A stretch of DNA of 64,000 nucleotides from CAIWTU01 sp963815135 (GTDB lineage Bacteria; Desulfobacterota; Desulfuromonadia; Geobacterales; Geobacteraceae): the NCBI GenBank assembly GCA_963815135.1, contig CAWFFO010000012.1:1-64000 (forward strand), given 5' to 3'. Positions 1 to 8,383 of the stretch are shown piece by piece; the first letter of the stretch is position 1, and each line of letters begins with the position of its first letter. The notes beneath the pieces are model-generated. The model was not told the DNA's origin. It saw only the letters and a program-made list of their open reading frames with translations, and ran no database searches. Made by a program: the position numbers and the translations under genes.

Positions 1-93
1 GTTATCTCCAAAAAACTGGCCGCACCCGAAGAAGAACGCAAATACGCGAACATCCGCCCTGGTAAAATCTCAGCTGCAACAAAGGGGGAAAGA

Positions 94-366
94 ATGCCGA
101 AGTACATCATTGAGAGGGATATTCCGGGAGCAGGGTATATCTGCGGCCCAGACATGCAGGCAATCTCGCAGAAATCCGCCACTGTTCTTCAAGGGCTTGG
201 GCCGCAAATTCAGTGGGTGCAGAGCTATGTCACCGAGGACAAGATCTACTGCGTCTACATTGCCCCCAACAAGGAACTGGTCCTGGAGCACGCCAGGAAG
301 GCCGGTTTCCCGGCCAACAGTGTAGCCGAAGTCAAGCGCATGATCGATCCGACGACCGCGGAGTAA
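94..366 (+). CDS. DUF4242 family small protein
   Basis: A 90-residue protein that begins MPKYIIERDIPGAG, the typical opening of the DUF4242 family (small ferredoxin-fold-like proteins of unknown function, some described as nickel-responsive in other bacteria). It has two cysteines (GYICGP and KIYCVY) and no signal peptide. The ATG is preceded by AAAGGGGGAAAG, a good ribosome binding site. The same reading frame stays open back to base 1, so a longer protein or fusion starting outside the window cannot be excluded. The family assignment is fairly secure; the function is not known. Confidence 0.8.
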   Translation: MPKYIIERDIPGAGYICGPDMQAISQKSATVLQGLGPQIQWVQSYVTEDKIYCVYIAPNKELVLEHARKAGFPANSVAEVKRMIDPTTAE

Positions 367-412
367 GGACGAAAAGCGGGACCAGATCTATTTTTCTCCG
401 TAAACTGACTTT

Positions 413-519
413 TCTCTCCCTCTCCCCTGGTGGGAGAGGGCCGGGGAGAGGGGGAGCCTGTTGATTTTACAGACTTTGTCACCCTCCCCCCAACCCCCTC
501 CCATCAAGGGAGGGGGAGT
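413..519. repeat. REP-like palindromic intergenic repeats
   Basis: Two G/C-rich palindromic units lie back to back. The first, at 413-457, is built on CTCTCCC and GGGAGAGGG; the second, at 481-519, on ACCCTCCCCC and GGGAGGGGGAG. They are of the CCCTCTCCC/GGGAGAGGG type that is scattered between genes in many proteobacteria. The rest of 367-763 has no credible gene; it is probably the leader and promoter region of the next gene. Confidence 0.7.
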
Positions 520-763
520 AACTTGGGTTTTTCCGGATGGAATCTAAAACTAGCAATCAACAGTTCCGGCCTGGATTTCCTGAGTAGTTTATCCAGCCCC
601 GAAGTTTCGGGATTGCCTCTTCCATGCCTGTCCGGATATTTCTTCCTCTACCCCGTCGGAAGGTCGCGACGAAACTCTCTATTTCGATTTTTTTGATTTG
701 GGTCATGACAAGTAACATGGAACTTCGCTATCCTGTTACCATCAAAGACAGGAGGTGCGAGCG

Positions 764-2155
764 ATGCCGACAGGACAATTGGCTATAAACGATAAAGATT
801 GGACACAACAGGATGTACCGGAACACGGCGATGGTTCCCGCTCTACGGGAGAAGACGCAAACGAGGCTGCCGCATTTCGCCCGTTCCCTTCGCGACTTTT
901 CGTAGAAACCACGACCCGCTGCAACTTGAAGTGCAGCATGTGTGTGAAGCAAACCGAAGACTGCGGGATCATTGACGGAGATATGCCGCCTGACGTCTTT
1001 TCCGCCCTGGAACCGGCCTTTCCCACTCTTGAGACTCTCGTCCTGAACGGGATCGGCGAGCCTCTTCTGCACCCGGAACTGGAGAACTTCATCCGGAAAG
1101 CCAAGGCAGCGATGCCGCAGGGAAGCTGGATCGGATTCCAGTCGAACGGCCTCGAGCTCGATGAAGTCCGAGCCACCTCACTGGTCGAAGCCGGGCTTGA
1201 CCGCATATGCCTGTCCATGGACTCCCTGTCCGAGGACGTCTTCCGTGACATACGGGAAGGTGGCGAAGTCCAGGATATGGAAAGGGCATTTGCCGCACTC
1301 AGGAAAGCAAAGACCACGGCCGGCCGCGATCTCCAGATCGGCGTCGAATTTGTGGTGATGCGCGACAATGCCCACGAGCTGCCGTCGGTAGTACGGTGGG
1401 CGGCGAAACAGGGAGCGTCCTTTGCCATCGTTACCCACCTTCTTCCTTACGACAGCGAGCATGCCGAAAAAATTGCCTATGACCTCAATTCAGAGCAGGC
1501 ACTGGCGTTTTTCCAGGAATGGAATGAGCGGGCAGAGAGGGAGGGGGTAAATTTGGAGACCTACTTCAAGGTCAGGTGGAATTATCTGCGGTCGCCGGAG
1601 GAGCAACGGGTAGTCGATTTCGTTACGGCTATGCAGGCCGAAGGACGAGCTCGCGGGATATCGTTTCACATGAAGAATCTTATGACGAGGGACGAAAAGT
1701 GGCTGGAGCGGTTGGCTCAGATTTTCGCGGAAGCAGAGCGGACGGCAAAGGAAGTCGGCCTTGACCTGTCCCTTCCGGCAATCATACCGAAAAACAACAC
1801 GGGGTGTGACTTTGTCGACAACGGGAGTGCGTTCATTTCCTGGAACGGCGACGTCCATAACTGTTACTTCCTCTGGCACAAATTCAGCTGCTGGTATTAT
1901 GGGCAGAAAAGGTACGTCAACAACAAGTCTTTCGGCAACCTGGCCGAGAAGGGGATAGAAGAGATCTGGAACAGTCCGGCCTTCATCAAGCACCGGGAAG
2001 GAGTCCTGGGGAAGGACTATTCCACCTGTTCCGACTGCAACCTGACCCCCTGCGACAACGTTTACAGGGCAGATTTCGAACACGACTGCTTTGTCAACAC
2101 CGTGCCCTGCGGAAGTTGTTTCTGGTCGAAGGGGCTGTTCAGGTGCCTGCAGTAA
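764..2155 (+). CDS. Radical SAM/SPASM domain protein
   Basis: A 463-residue radical SAM enzyme. The cluster motif CNLKCSMC (C53, C57, C60) binds the SAM-coordinating 4Fe-4S centre at the start of the barrel. The C-terminal quarter is a SPASM-type region with many cysteines (GCDFVDNGS, the CSDCNLTPC run, PCGSCFW), expected to hold auxiliary clusters. It resembles the Geobacter-type 'putative metalloenzyme radical SAM/SPASM maturase' families, but no obvious target enzyme lies beside it, so the substrate is unknown. ATG 764 is preferred over an in-frame GTG at 755 because AGGAGG at 750-755 lies 8 bases upstream. A terminator hairpin follows, so it is probably transcribed alone. Confidence 0.85.
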   Translation: MPTGQLAINDKDWTQQDVPEHGDGSRSTGEDANEAAAFRPFPSRLFVETTTRCNLKCSMCVKQTEDCGIIDGDMPPDVFSALEPAFPTLETLVLNGIGEPLLHPELENFIRKAKAAMPQGSWIGFQSNGLELDEVRATSLVEAGLDRICLSMDSLSEDVFRDIREGGEVQDMERAFAALRKAKTTAGRDLQIGVEFVVMRDNAHELPSVVRWAAKQGASFAIVTHLLPYDSEHAEKIAYDLNSEQALAFFQEWNERAEREGVNLETYFKVRWNYLRSPEEQRVVDFVTAMQAEGRARGISFHMKNLMTRDEKWLERLAQIFAEAERTAKEVGLDLSLPAIIPKNNTGCDFVDNGSAFISWNGDVHNCYFLWHKFSCWYYGQKRYVNNKSFGNLAEKGIEEIWNSPAFIKHREGVLGKDYSTCSDCNLTPCDNVYRADFEHDCFVNTVPCGSCFWSKGLFRCLQ

Positions 2156-2186
2156 AGCCGGGAACACTCCCCGGATTTCAATCACA

Positions 2187-2206
2187 AGGCGGCCAATCGG
2201 CCGCCT
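2187..2206 (+). terminator. Rho-independent terminator after radical SAM gene
   Basis: Perfect 8-bp stem AGGCGGCC / GGCCGCCT with a 4-base loop, followed by TTGCTGTTT. It lies 31 bases past the stop of the radical SAM gene. Confidence 0.75.
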
Positions 2207-2337
2207 TTGCTGTTTCAGGACCCCTGTGGGGACGTTGTCATTTTGTCGACTTGCATAACCCAATATATTGAAAATACGTAAGCAGGGCGTAAAGGGCAGG
2301 ACTGGACAGCTTGACTTTGCGGCCGATTATCAAGCTT

Positions 2338-2733
2338 TCAAGTCCTGAACCCCACTGCCCCCCGATTGTACGCTCTCGGAATCAGGTTAAAGCCTGATCC
2401 GCGGAGCTCTTTGGCAATCGCCAGGAGCCGCTCGGCATTACCCATGATCTTTTCGATCGGATCCCGGGCAAAATCCATTTCTTCTCCGGTCCGAACATCA
2501 CCCAATGGCAGACTCCCGATATGGCCGATGGTCGCCGTACAAAGATTTTTCAGACTGGTCGCGACCTGGCGCAGCTGGAGATTGCATGCGTCACAGAATT
2601 CCGCCAGGTCATACGGCATGACCTTTTCGGCAACAAACTCGTCTCCGACGGCCATGGCCAAATCCCGCACAAACTCATCCCCGACGTAAACACACAATTC
2701 GTTTCGAGACCACTTGTTCGGCCCATCGGGCAA
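2338..2733 (-). CDS. Hypothetical protein
   Basis: A 131-residue soluble protein that I do not recognise. It starts at TTG 2733 (LPDGPNKWSRNE...), 8-9 bases after an AGGAAAGAA ribosome site; the first in-frame ATG would remove the conserved-looking N-terminus. It has a short cysteine pair (FCDACN) and is otherwise mixed helix, with a second half suggestive of a helical bundle. It is monocistronic, convergent with the radical SAM gene. No function is proposed. Confidence 0.6.
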   Translation of the reverse strand: MPDGPNKWSRNELCVYVGDEFVRDLAMAVGDEFVAEKVMPYDLAEFCDACNLQLRQVATSLKNLCTATIGHIGSLPLGDVRTGEEMDFARDPIEKIMGNAERLLAIAKELRGSGFNLIPRAYNRGAVGFRT

Positions 2734-2981
2734 TTCTTCTTTCCTGAGACTTAAAGCGCAGCCTCCATGCTGCTATTCCTGGATCTTCCGCAACTGCCTA
2801 TTTCCGCACTAATTTATCTGCCAATATCCTGACCAATCCCACAGCGCGATACAAACCTATTATCCTGCCCATCGTACTATCAGGCAATAATTGAACAGGA
2901 TTGGTCTATCTGTCTTTGCTTATTCCGGTGTACGGTATAATCATCAACAGGGTAGTCCGTAACAGTCGAAAGGAGAAAACA

Positions 2982-3498
2982 ATGCAAAAACGCAAACTGG
3001 GAAGGAGCAACCTGGAAGTCTCGACCCTCGGGCTTGGCTGCATGGGGTTGAGCCATGCCTATGGTCCGCCCGTCGATAAGCAGGCGGGAATCTCGTTGAT
3101 CAGGGCGATCGTCGAACGTGGCGTTACGTTATTCGATACCGCCGAGGTCTACGGTCCGTTCGTCAACGAGGAACTGGTGGGCGAGGCGCTCGCCCCTTTC
3201 CGGGACCAGGTGGTGATCGCCACCAAATTCGGCTTCGATCTTGATCCGGAGACGGCGCAGCGGCGCGACCCATGTCTTCGACACCATCAATCACCTGTTC
3301 CTCATTTCCTCCATGATTGTACCAGGCTCCCTGTACTGGAACCTGGGCATGGGGCTCGACAAAGGGGATGTGCTTGGCGACGATGAGGCCATGCGGAATA
3401 TGAGCCACCTCGGGCAAACGATTGCCTGGCTTGGGAAGGCCATGGCCTCCGTCTCGGATGTCTCACCTTTTCCCAAGGTTGCCGTGGAGTTGGGTTAG
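2982..3498 (+). pseudogene. Chimeric remnant: aldo/keto reductase 5' part joined to flavodoxin-family 3' part
   Basis: From ATG 2982 (AGGAG 6 bases upstream) about 90 residues read as the N-terminus of an aldo/keto reductase: KRKLGRSNLEVSTLGLGCMG, then DTAEVYGP with the catalytic-type Asp and Tyr, up to ATKFGFDLDPET. Near 3250 the homology stops. In another frame (about 3265-3498) the sequence becomes the C-terminal third of an NAD(P)H-dependent FMN reductase/flavodoxin-family protein: THVFDTINHLFLISSMIVPG, then YWNLGMGLDKGDV. The simplest explanation is one deletion that removed the 3' half of one gene and the 5' half of the next. Neither product would be functional. Confidence 0.8.
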
Positions 3499-3550
3499 CA
3501 GCGAGGAGAAGTTTTCGTTTGGGGATCAATAGCCAAAAAGAATAAAGGAA

Positions 3551-3602
3551 GCGGGCCAGACCTGCACATTTAATATTTGTTATTTGTGCAGGTCTGGCCC
3601 GC
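3551..3602. repeat. Long perfect inverted repeat (18-bp arms)
   Basis: Arms 3551-3568 and 3585-3602 are exact reverse complements (GCGGGCCAGACCTGCACA / its complement) with a 16-base AT-rich loop. The GTGCAGGTCTGGCCC sequence resembles palindromes associated with REP-type transposases. It could also terminate transcription from either side. Confidence 0.7.
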
Positions 3603-3693
3603 TATGTTCAAGAAGAATAAATGCAATAAGATGCATAAATGAAGCAGGGCAGCCGCTGAACCGGTCCGCGAGGCAGGTTTCGTCGGGACGGAA

Positions 3694-4320
3694 CTAGGCT
3701 CTCTTGTTCTTCATTTTTCTCGCCAGGTCCGGATAGAGCTTTTCCACGCACTTTGGGCAGATCGAATGGGTGAACATCGCATCCGACCTCTCCTCTATGT
3801 ACGATTCCATACCCACCCAGCTGTCTGTCTCTTCGGGATCGGCATTTTCCAGTCTTATGCTTTTGCAATTGGCGCATATGGGGAGAAATCCCTCAAGCTT
3901 TTTGATATGCGTGGCGGCGTCCTCAAGTTCGGAGATTTTCTGATGTAATGCCTTTTCTTTCATTTCAAGGGACAAGACCATGCAATTGAAAGCTTCCGAA
4001 AAATCGCCCATGAAATCGACGCGCTGGCTGTAGTCTCCCTTTGCGACCTGCCCGGCCTGCCATGTCAGGTGGAGGAGACGCGAGTGCAGTTCCTTGAACG
4101 GAGACGCCAGGAAATTGTTCCGCTGGATTTCACTGACATCATTGAGCGCCCCTTTCGATAACGGATCGATGAATTCGTGGACCTCTTTCATGAAATCTAT
4201 GAGAAGGTTGACGCTTTCCGCGAGCTTCTGCTCTTCCCCGTTTTTGTACTCGGCCGCAATCTTGTCCGGAATCCGGCCGTTGAGAAGCACTGAAAGTTTA
4301 TCGCAAACCTGGTTAGTCAT
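3694..4320 (-). CDS. HAMP-like/coiled-coil signalling protein with C-terminal cysteine module
   Basis: A 208-residue cytoplasmic protein without transmembrane segments. Residues about 70-120 look HAMP-like (LTWQAGQVAKGDYSQRVDFM), followed by a short coiled coil and a C-terminal module with PICANCKSIR, then WVGMESYIEERS and ICPKCVEKLYPD. That module, with two CxxC pairs, is found at the end of many deltaproteobacterial sensor proteins; the same module ends the protein at 43779-44723. The start overlaps the stop of the V4R gene by 4 bases (ATGA), so the two are translationally coupled. The V4R protein probably supplies the input and this protein relays it; the output partner is not visible. Confidence 0.7.
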   Translation of the reverse strand: MTNQVCDKLSVLLNGRIPDKIAAEYKNGEEQKLAESVNLLIDFMKEVHEFIDPLSKGALNDVSEIQRNNFLASPFKELHSRLLHLTWQAGQVAKGDYSQRVDFMGDFSEAFNCMVLSLEMKEKALHQKISELEDAATHIKKLEGFLPICANCKSIRLENADPEETDSWVGMESYIEERSDAMFTHSICPKCVEKLYPDLARKMKNKRA

Positions 4321-4853
4321 TTTGTTTCCTTGGTTCTGCCGACATTAAAGCGGCATACCCTGTCGCCGCTTGCCCAACAGTCGATTTCTTTCGCCCGGAA
4401 CGGTTTCCCCGTATAACATTCAAAAATGCCGGCGATGAAGCCCTCATCATAATGGCAAACCACTTCATCTGTAAAGGGCAAACCGGAGCAATCCAGATCT
4501 TCGGCAATGGTCAGGGTAAAGCACGAGGTTTCCAGGTCCGACTTTTCTATCCGGAGTATGCCGATTTTCTGCTCCTGCAGTTCATGCTGGAGATTGGAAA
4601 TGAATTCTTCGAATACCAGCCCCGGTTTCAGCATGTTCCTGCAGAATTCCCTGCCTGCCACCCTGCCTGCATCCACGAAAATTTCGTCAGCCACCTTAGT
4701 CCCGAACCTGGTAAGGAGTACGTCCCGCAGTGTCAACTGCATAAGGCGATAGGCCCATACCGGTACATTCGGCCCCAGGTTGGCCCTTCCTTCCTCGATA
4801 TTTCCCAGGTCCTCCCATTTGAATGTGTGTCTGTCGCGCTGCTCTTTGAACAT
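4317..4853 (-). CDS. V4R-domain sensor protein
   Basis: A 178-residue protein whose second half is a V4R (4-vinyl reductase) domain: DLDCSGLP, then DEVVCHYDEGFIAGIFECYT and IDCWASGDRVCRFNV. V4R domains bind small hydrocarbons or tetrapyrrole-like ligands in other proteins and often act as sensors. The conserved cysteines are present (DLDC, VVCHY, FECY, IDCW, RVCRF). The N-terminus (residues 1-60) is an uncharacterised helical region. It is the first gene of a two-gene operon with the HAMP-like protein (4-base overlap). Confidence 0.8.
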   Translation of the reverse strand: MFKEQRDRHTFKWEDLGNIEEGRANLGPNVPVWAYRLMQLTLRDVLLTRFGTKVADEIFVDAGRVAGREFCRNMLKPGLVFEEFISNLQHELQEQKIGILRIEKSDLETSCFTLTIAEDLDCSGLPFTDEVVCHYDEGFIAGIFECYTGKPFRAKEIDCWASGDRVCRFNVGRTKETK

Positions 4854-5320
4854 TGAAAGCCTCCTTCCCGTCTCTCAAAATGGATCGTTTCAGGAGCCTT
4901 GTCATGACTACTGTTTTCTTTACAGAAAGCCACGGGCTATTCATCATAATTCAAAAAGTCCCGCTCAGATTTACCGTCTCCTTTCTTGGGAATCCGTTGA
5001 TCCCGAACTATCGTCTGTTATGTTTTTGAATATTGCCGGTTATATGGGTAATGCTCTATCACTATGTGGCTTCGGAAGGCAATTGGACTCGCCGGGCGAT
5101 CTAAAATTCCGAATCCGAGTTGCGGTGATCAATTACGGTGTCTTTATGAAAAGAATACCGTAATTCATTAGTAATTCAACCTGGTTGCAAGTTCGTCCGG
5201 TGGGGAGAATTTCGGGCCGGTACTTCATACTTGCAAAGTTTATTGGATCTCCGCGGGACGCACTTGTTTAATTATCTATTTCCAATATTAACTAAAAAGA
5301 CAAGAACATACCACTGAGAC
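4854..5320. other. Intergenic region without a recognisable gene
   Basis: About 470 bases between the V4R gene start and the end of the glutaredoxin-like gene. It presumably holds the promoter of the V4R operon. Several short open frames cross it, but none has both a ribosome site and protein-like composition. Confidence 0.5.
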
Positions 5321-5731
5321 TCACGGGGAGGAGGGGGGAGAGACTTCCAGATCCCGCAGCGTCCGCTCGATGGCGTGGATATCGCACCCGTCCACGATTC
5401 GCTTGCCGTTGTCGAAGACGACCATCGGCACGATATCGCCATGGTAGCGGTCGTGCCATACTTGGTACGCTTTCTGGTCCTTGCGGATATCCCGGCATGT
5501 ATAGGGAATTCCTTTGCTGGTGAAATAACTTTCCACCTTGGCGCAGTAAGGTCAGCCGCTGCCGACGAAGATGGTGATGGCCGGATAGTGCGGAGCGATG
5601 GTTGGAGCCACGGTCGCCGCAGCGCAGCCAAGAGGAGAAGTTGCGAACAGGAAGAGAGCGAGCGCTGCAATACCTGTGATCTTCCTAGACGGCCTGGCAG
5701 ATGCTGCGTTCATGTTCGGATTGTGCTTCAT
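5321..5731 (-). CDS. Selenocysteine-containing glutaredoxin-like exported protein (UGA = Sec60)
   Basis: The frame opens at ATG 5731, 8 bases after a GGGAG ribosome site. It encodes an N-terminal signal peptide (KITGIAALALFLFATSPLGC) and then a glutaredoxin fold: ITIFVGSG, an in-frame TGA (bases 5552-5554), PYCAKVESYFTSKGIPY, then VPMVVFDNGKRIVDG. The TGA stands exactly where the first cysteine of the CPYC active site belongs, and the protein-like sequence continues in the same frame on both sides to the stop at 5321 (136 residues). Read as selenocysteine it gives a U-P-Y-C redox centre. A SECIS-like hairpin lies 14 bases after the UGA. The signal peptide suggests the periplasm. A conventional gene caller would start at the Met after the UGA and lose the active site. 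The DUF4395 gene lies just upstream; DUF4395 proteins often neighbour thioredoxin-fold genes. Confidence 0.82.
5519..5537 (-). promoter_or_regulatory. Bacterial SECIS-like hairpin
   Basis: On the minus strand the bases 14 after the UGA form a 7-bp stem GGTGGAA / TTTCACC (one G-U pair) with loop AGTTA. The loop begins about 22 bases after the UGA and has a G as its second base. Both agree with the published bacterial SECIS pattern (short apical loop, G in the first two loop positions, loop about 16-37 bases from the UGA). Confidence 0.65.
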
Positions 5732-5801
5732 CGGTTGTACTCCCAGACTAATTTTACCGATGCTTTCATATCAACCGTCTTCAAGACAAACAGCAGCTCC
5801 A

Positions 5802-5845
5802 GGGGGCAGGGTCAGAATTCCGGGGACACACCACTTAATTGCCAC
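5802..5845. repeat. Fragment of a dispersed 'GGGTCAGAATTCCGGGGACACA' type repeat
   Basis: AGGGGGCAGGGTCAGAATTC followed by CGGGGACACACCACTTAATT resembles sequence commonly found at the ends of IS200-like/REP-associated transposase units. No transposase gene is present here. Confidence 0.35.
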
Positions 5846-5872
5846 CCGTTTTATTTCTAATGCGTCAAGCCC

Positions 5873-6378
5873 CTAGTCGCGCCTGGCCCACGGGAGCGTC
5901 CGGTTCGCAAACCCGCTGTCATGCCGAAGAAGGTGAAACAGATAGGATCCCAGGCAGAATTTGCCGAAGATCAGGGCGGCGAGAGCCACGACCAGCAAGC
6001 CTTCGATAATCCAGGCAGCTGCATTCCAGCCAAGGAAGAGCATCATGGCTATGACCAGCATGGAAGTGCCGGCCATTCCCTGGGCGAACCGCCTCGGCAC
6101 CGGTGCCCTCACGAGACGCGGCAAACCCTTCGGCACGGCTATGAGGCTGTTGAACAGGGTATCGAACGGGTTCCGGTCGGGCAGCAGGACGTTCCACCAG
6201 AGGATGGCCGAGAGGATCAGAAAGTATAACCAACTCTGGAGGAGCAGTCCGATTATCACCAGGACTCCGATGAGCTTTGGCTGAAACATCAATGCGGGTA
6301 AAGATAGCCGCAGGAATCGGCGCCCGCATCCCTGAACCCCTGCTGTTCAACGAAGTTGCGTTCGGCTGAGAAAGACAT
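5873..6378 (-). pseudogene. DUF4395 family membrane protein, frameshifted
   Basis: ATG 6378 follows a strong AGGAGG site and reads MSFSAERNFVEQQGFRDAG up to CGYLYPH, then hits TGA at 6289-6291. The continuation is in another frame that starts at TTG/ATG overlapping that stop: MFQPKLIGVLVIIGLLLQSW, then NPFDTLFNSL, RRFAQGMAG and CLGSYLFHLLR. Together they give the full-length DUF4395 protein (about 168 residues, four hydrophobic segments), so a single base is missing near 6290. The alternative is two overlapping genes (TGATG). The function of DUF4395 is unknown; it often accompanies thioredoxin-fold proteins, as here. Confidence 0.7.
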
Positions 6379-6497
6379 ATTGCCTCCTTTTCCGACAGCG
6401 CCACTGTCTTCGCTGCGTTGTTTACCGTCACTTTTCCCCGTCCCGGCAGGACGGAGGTTTATATCGTTATTTTTACTATACCAGTCCTGCCGCAAAA

Positions 6498-6553
6498 TTA
6501 GGGACTAATCTGTTTTATGGCCCATTGGCAGAAAACAGATTAGTCCGGCCCTA
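6498..6553. repeat. Inverted repeat, 14-bp perfect core arms
   Basis: GACTAATCTGTTTT at 6503-6516 is the exact reverse complement of 6532-6545, and the outer bases (TAGG/CCTA) also pair. It lies just downstream of the SRPBCC gene at 6565 (minus strand) and so may act as its terminator. The AAACAGATTAGTCC sequence is of a dispersed palindrome type. Confidence 0.65.
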
Positions 6554-6564
6554 TGTACCCCGGA

Positions 6565-7017
6565 TCAGTCGTGGTTGATTTGCACGTCGTCGGGTGCCGG
6601 CTGCCCTTTGCCTTTTTCCAGAAGGTCCTTGAGGCTCAACATGAAAACCGCCCATTTTGTCGAGCAGTGAGGGAAAAATCCGCTCTCGCTGCGCCAGCCT
6701 GAATGACTGAAGTGGACAAAGCACTGTTTTTCATCGGCGCTTAAAGAAAAGGCCACCTCAGTTCCTGCCCATTCATCTAAACTTTCTTTTCTATTGGCTT
6801 TCCAGCGAACGAGCTTGGCCGGCATGAGCTCTGTGACTTCAAAATTCTGGCAAAAATCTCCGAACCAGAACTCTAGTACGTCTCCGACCTTCGAGCCGCT
6901 GCCGCGGGTATCGGAAGTCCACCATCCCGCGAGTTTCTTCGTGTCCGTTAATGCCTGGTAAACGGCTTCCGGGGTTGCCTTGATCCCGACTTCATGGCGG
7001 ATGCTATATGTTTCCAT
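6565..7017 (-). CDS. SRPBCC / AHSA1-like protein
   Basis: A 150-residue START-like (SRPBCC, activator-of-Hsp90-ATPase homologue) protein: IRHEVGIKATPEAVYQALTD, then KLAGWWTSDTRG, and the C-terminal helix STKWAVFMLSLKDLLEKG. Such domains bind hydrophobic ligands. AAGGAGG lies 6 bases before the ATG. It is the second gene after the ArsR/AHSA1 gene, with 32 bases between them, so probably one operon under ArsR control. Confidence 0.8.
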   Translation of the reverse strand: METYSIRHEVGIKATPEAVYQALTDTKKLAGWWTSDTRGSGSKVGDVLEFWFGDFCQNFEVTELMPAKLVRWKANRKESLDEWAGTEVAFSLSADEKQCFVHFSHSGWRSESGFFPHCSTKWAVFMLSLKDLLEKGKGQPAPDDVQINHD

Positions 7018-7049
7018 TTATTGCCTCCTTAATTTGTAACAGCGATTGT

Positions 7050-7839
7050 TTATCCGCAAGTACCCTGAAAATGAATTGCCCGCTTTGTTTCGAGCAATGT
7101 CTTCAAGCTGCTGAGCACCATCGGCCAGCCATTGCTGATGTTCGGAAACACTTTGGAGTCTTCCGGAAACTCGTCATGGGTGACGGTGAGCTTCACGACT
7201 TCCGGATTGGGCGCGTAGCGCTCCAGGAGAAACGTGACCCGCGAAGGCTTTTCGGCCCTCATCTGCTCATCCGCCAGGAAGCTCCAGGTATACGAGAGCA
7301 TCTTGGGCCTTTCGGATACAAGAATTTTACCGGCGAGTACGACCGTCCCGTCAGGTTTGTTGAAAGTGACCGGAAGATCCGGCTTTCCAATCCGACTCGA
7401 CGCTGTTTTCCATCCAGTACAGGCGGGTGAATTCCGCGCCGGTCAGCGCCTCCCAGAGCTCGTCGGGGGTAGTTTTGATGTAGCTTACGTAAAGGAATTT
7501 TAGGTTGTTCATTTTTATCATCCTTTCTTCTCTTCGAGATCTCTGCTTCAGAGAGTCCAGTGCCTCAGCCCTGTGGCGCTCGAATCTGCCCACCCACCGT
7601 CCATAGGTTTCCTGGATTGGAGCAGGGTTCAGGAAGTGGAGCTTTTCCCGTCCCGCCCAGGTTACAGTAACAAGGTTGGCGGCTTCCAGGATCGCAAGGT
7701 GTTTCATTACCGCCTGCCTGCTCGTGCTCAGGTGCTCGCATAACTCTCCGAGAGTCTGTCCGTTACGCTCGCAGAGGGCGTCCAGAAGTTTCCTTCGACT
7801 TCTGTGGGCCAGTGCTTTGAATACGATATCATTGTCCAT
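7050..7839 (-). pseudogene. ArsR-type regulator fused to an SRPBCC/AHSA1 domain, one-base frameshift
   Basis: From ATG 7839 (MDNDIVFKALAHRSRRKLL) residues 1-90 form an ArsR winged helix with recognition region LSTSRQAVMKHLAILEAANL. Without a stop the frame continues into an AHSA1 domain (MNNLKFLYVSYIKTTPDELW). Near 7374 (TCTTCC instead of TCTCC) the frame ends after GSSGHFQQT; the true continuation PVTFNKPDGTVVLAGKILVS and on to TLLETKRAIHFQGTCG lies in the next frame down to 7050. One inserted base explains the break. ArsR and AHSA1 are usually adjacent genes; fusions occur, or a stop codon was lost here. It is probably autoregulated through the palindrome at 7851-7870. Confidence 0.72.
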
Positions 7840-7845
7840 AATCAT

Positions 7846-7875
7846 AGTATATGTAACCAATAGGTTACATGTCAA
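7846..7875 (-). promoter_or_regulatory. Promoter with embedded ArsR operator
   Basis: On the minus strand TTGACA (7870-7875), an 18-base spacer and TATACT (7846-7851). The spacer is almost entirely the palindrome ATGTAACC-aata-GGTTACAT (7851-7870), placed to block polymerase. The predicted start of transcription falls at or next to ATG 7839, so the mRNA may be leaderless. Confidence 0.65.
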
Positions 7876-7915
7876 GGTCTGTTAATAAACATGCAGCATG
7901 CCCCTCGACCGGCAG

Positions 7916-8085
7916 GCATCAAAAAAAGCGGTCTCTCGCCAAGGCGCCAAGAATACCAAGTAAAATCGGATAGTTATCTGTACCAGATAGTTCACCAAAT
8001 TGGTGCAAGTCCTTTATCTTTACAAGCATTTGAATTTCTTTGCGTCTGGTTTTGCGTGAGTAAATGCCGTTTTCAGGTTAAACCT
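7916..8085. repeat. Dispersed palindromic repeat (CTTTGCGT...TTGCGTGAG type)
   Basis: The left part reads TCTCGCCAAGGCGCCAAGAA; the right part TTTCTTTGCGTCTGG then TTTTGCGTGAGTAAATGCCG and TTTTCAGG. The outer sequences are imperfect inverted copies. CCTGAAAACGGCATTTACTC followed by ACGCAAA recurs in the opposite orientation at 40710-40735. The rest of 7876-8383 holds no credible gene. Confidence 0.6.
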
Positions 8086-8383
8086 ATTGCTGCTGCAGAC
8101 CGATAAAGTTTTTTGTGGACCGGGAAATTCGGCCGGGTAGATTAGTTTGTAGAAAGCGGGCTGCACATTCAGGTTTACACGGAAACCGGGATGCATTTCC
8201 CTGAGCAGGCCGGTCTTGTAATGAATATATGCAAGGATGCTAAATATGAAGAATAAGTGTTCATGGTTGATGACAACGGCGAGGAGATGAAACGGGGGGG
8301 ATGCAACTTTTTTGAAGGATTAACCGACCAAAATCAGGTTGGAATGAGTAGCCGGTTAATTTTCAAGTTCGTTAAATGATCTT

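Noticed and set aside
5272..5670. 132-residue minus-strand open frame over the glutaredoxin region
   Set aside because: Low-complexity Ser/Arg-rich shadow of the selenoprotein frame.
6289..6291. TGA in the DUF4395 gene as a further selenocysteine codon
   Set aside because: The protein-like continuation is in a different frame after the TGA, and no cysteine is expected at this position, so a one-base deletion explains it better.
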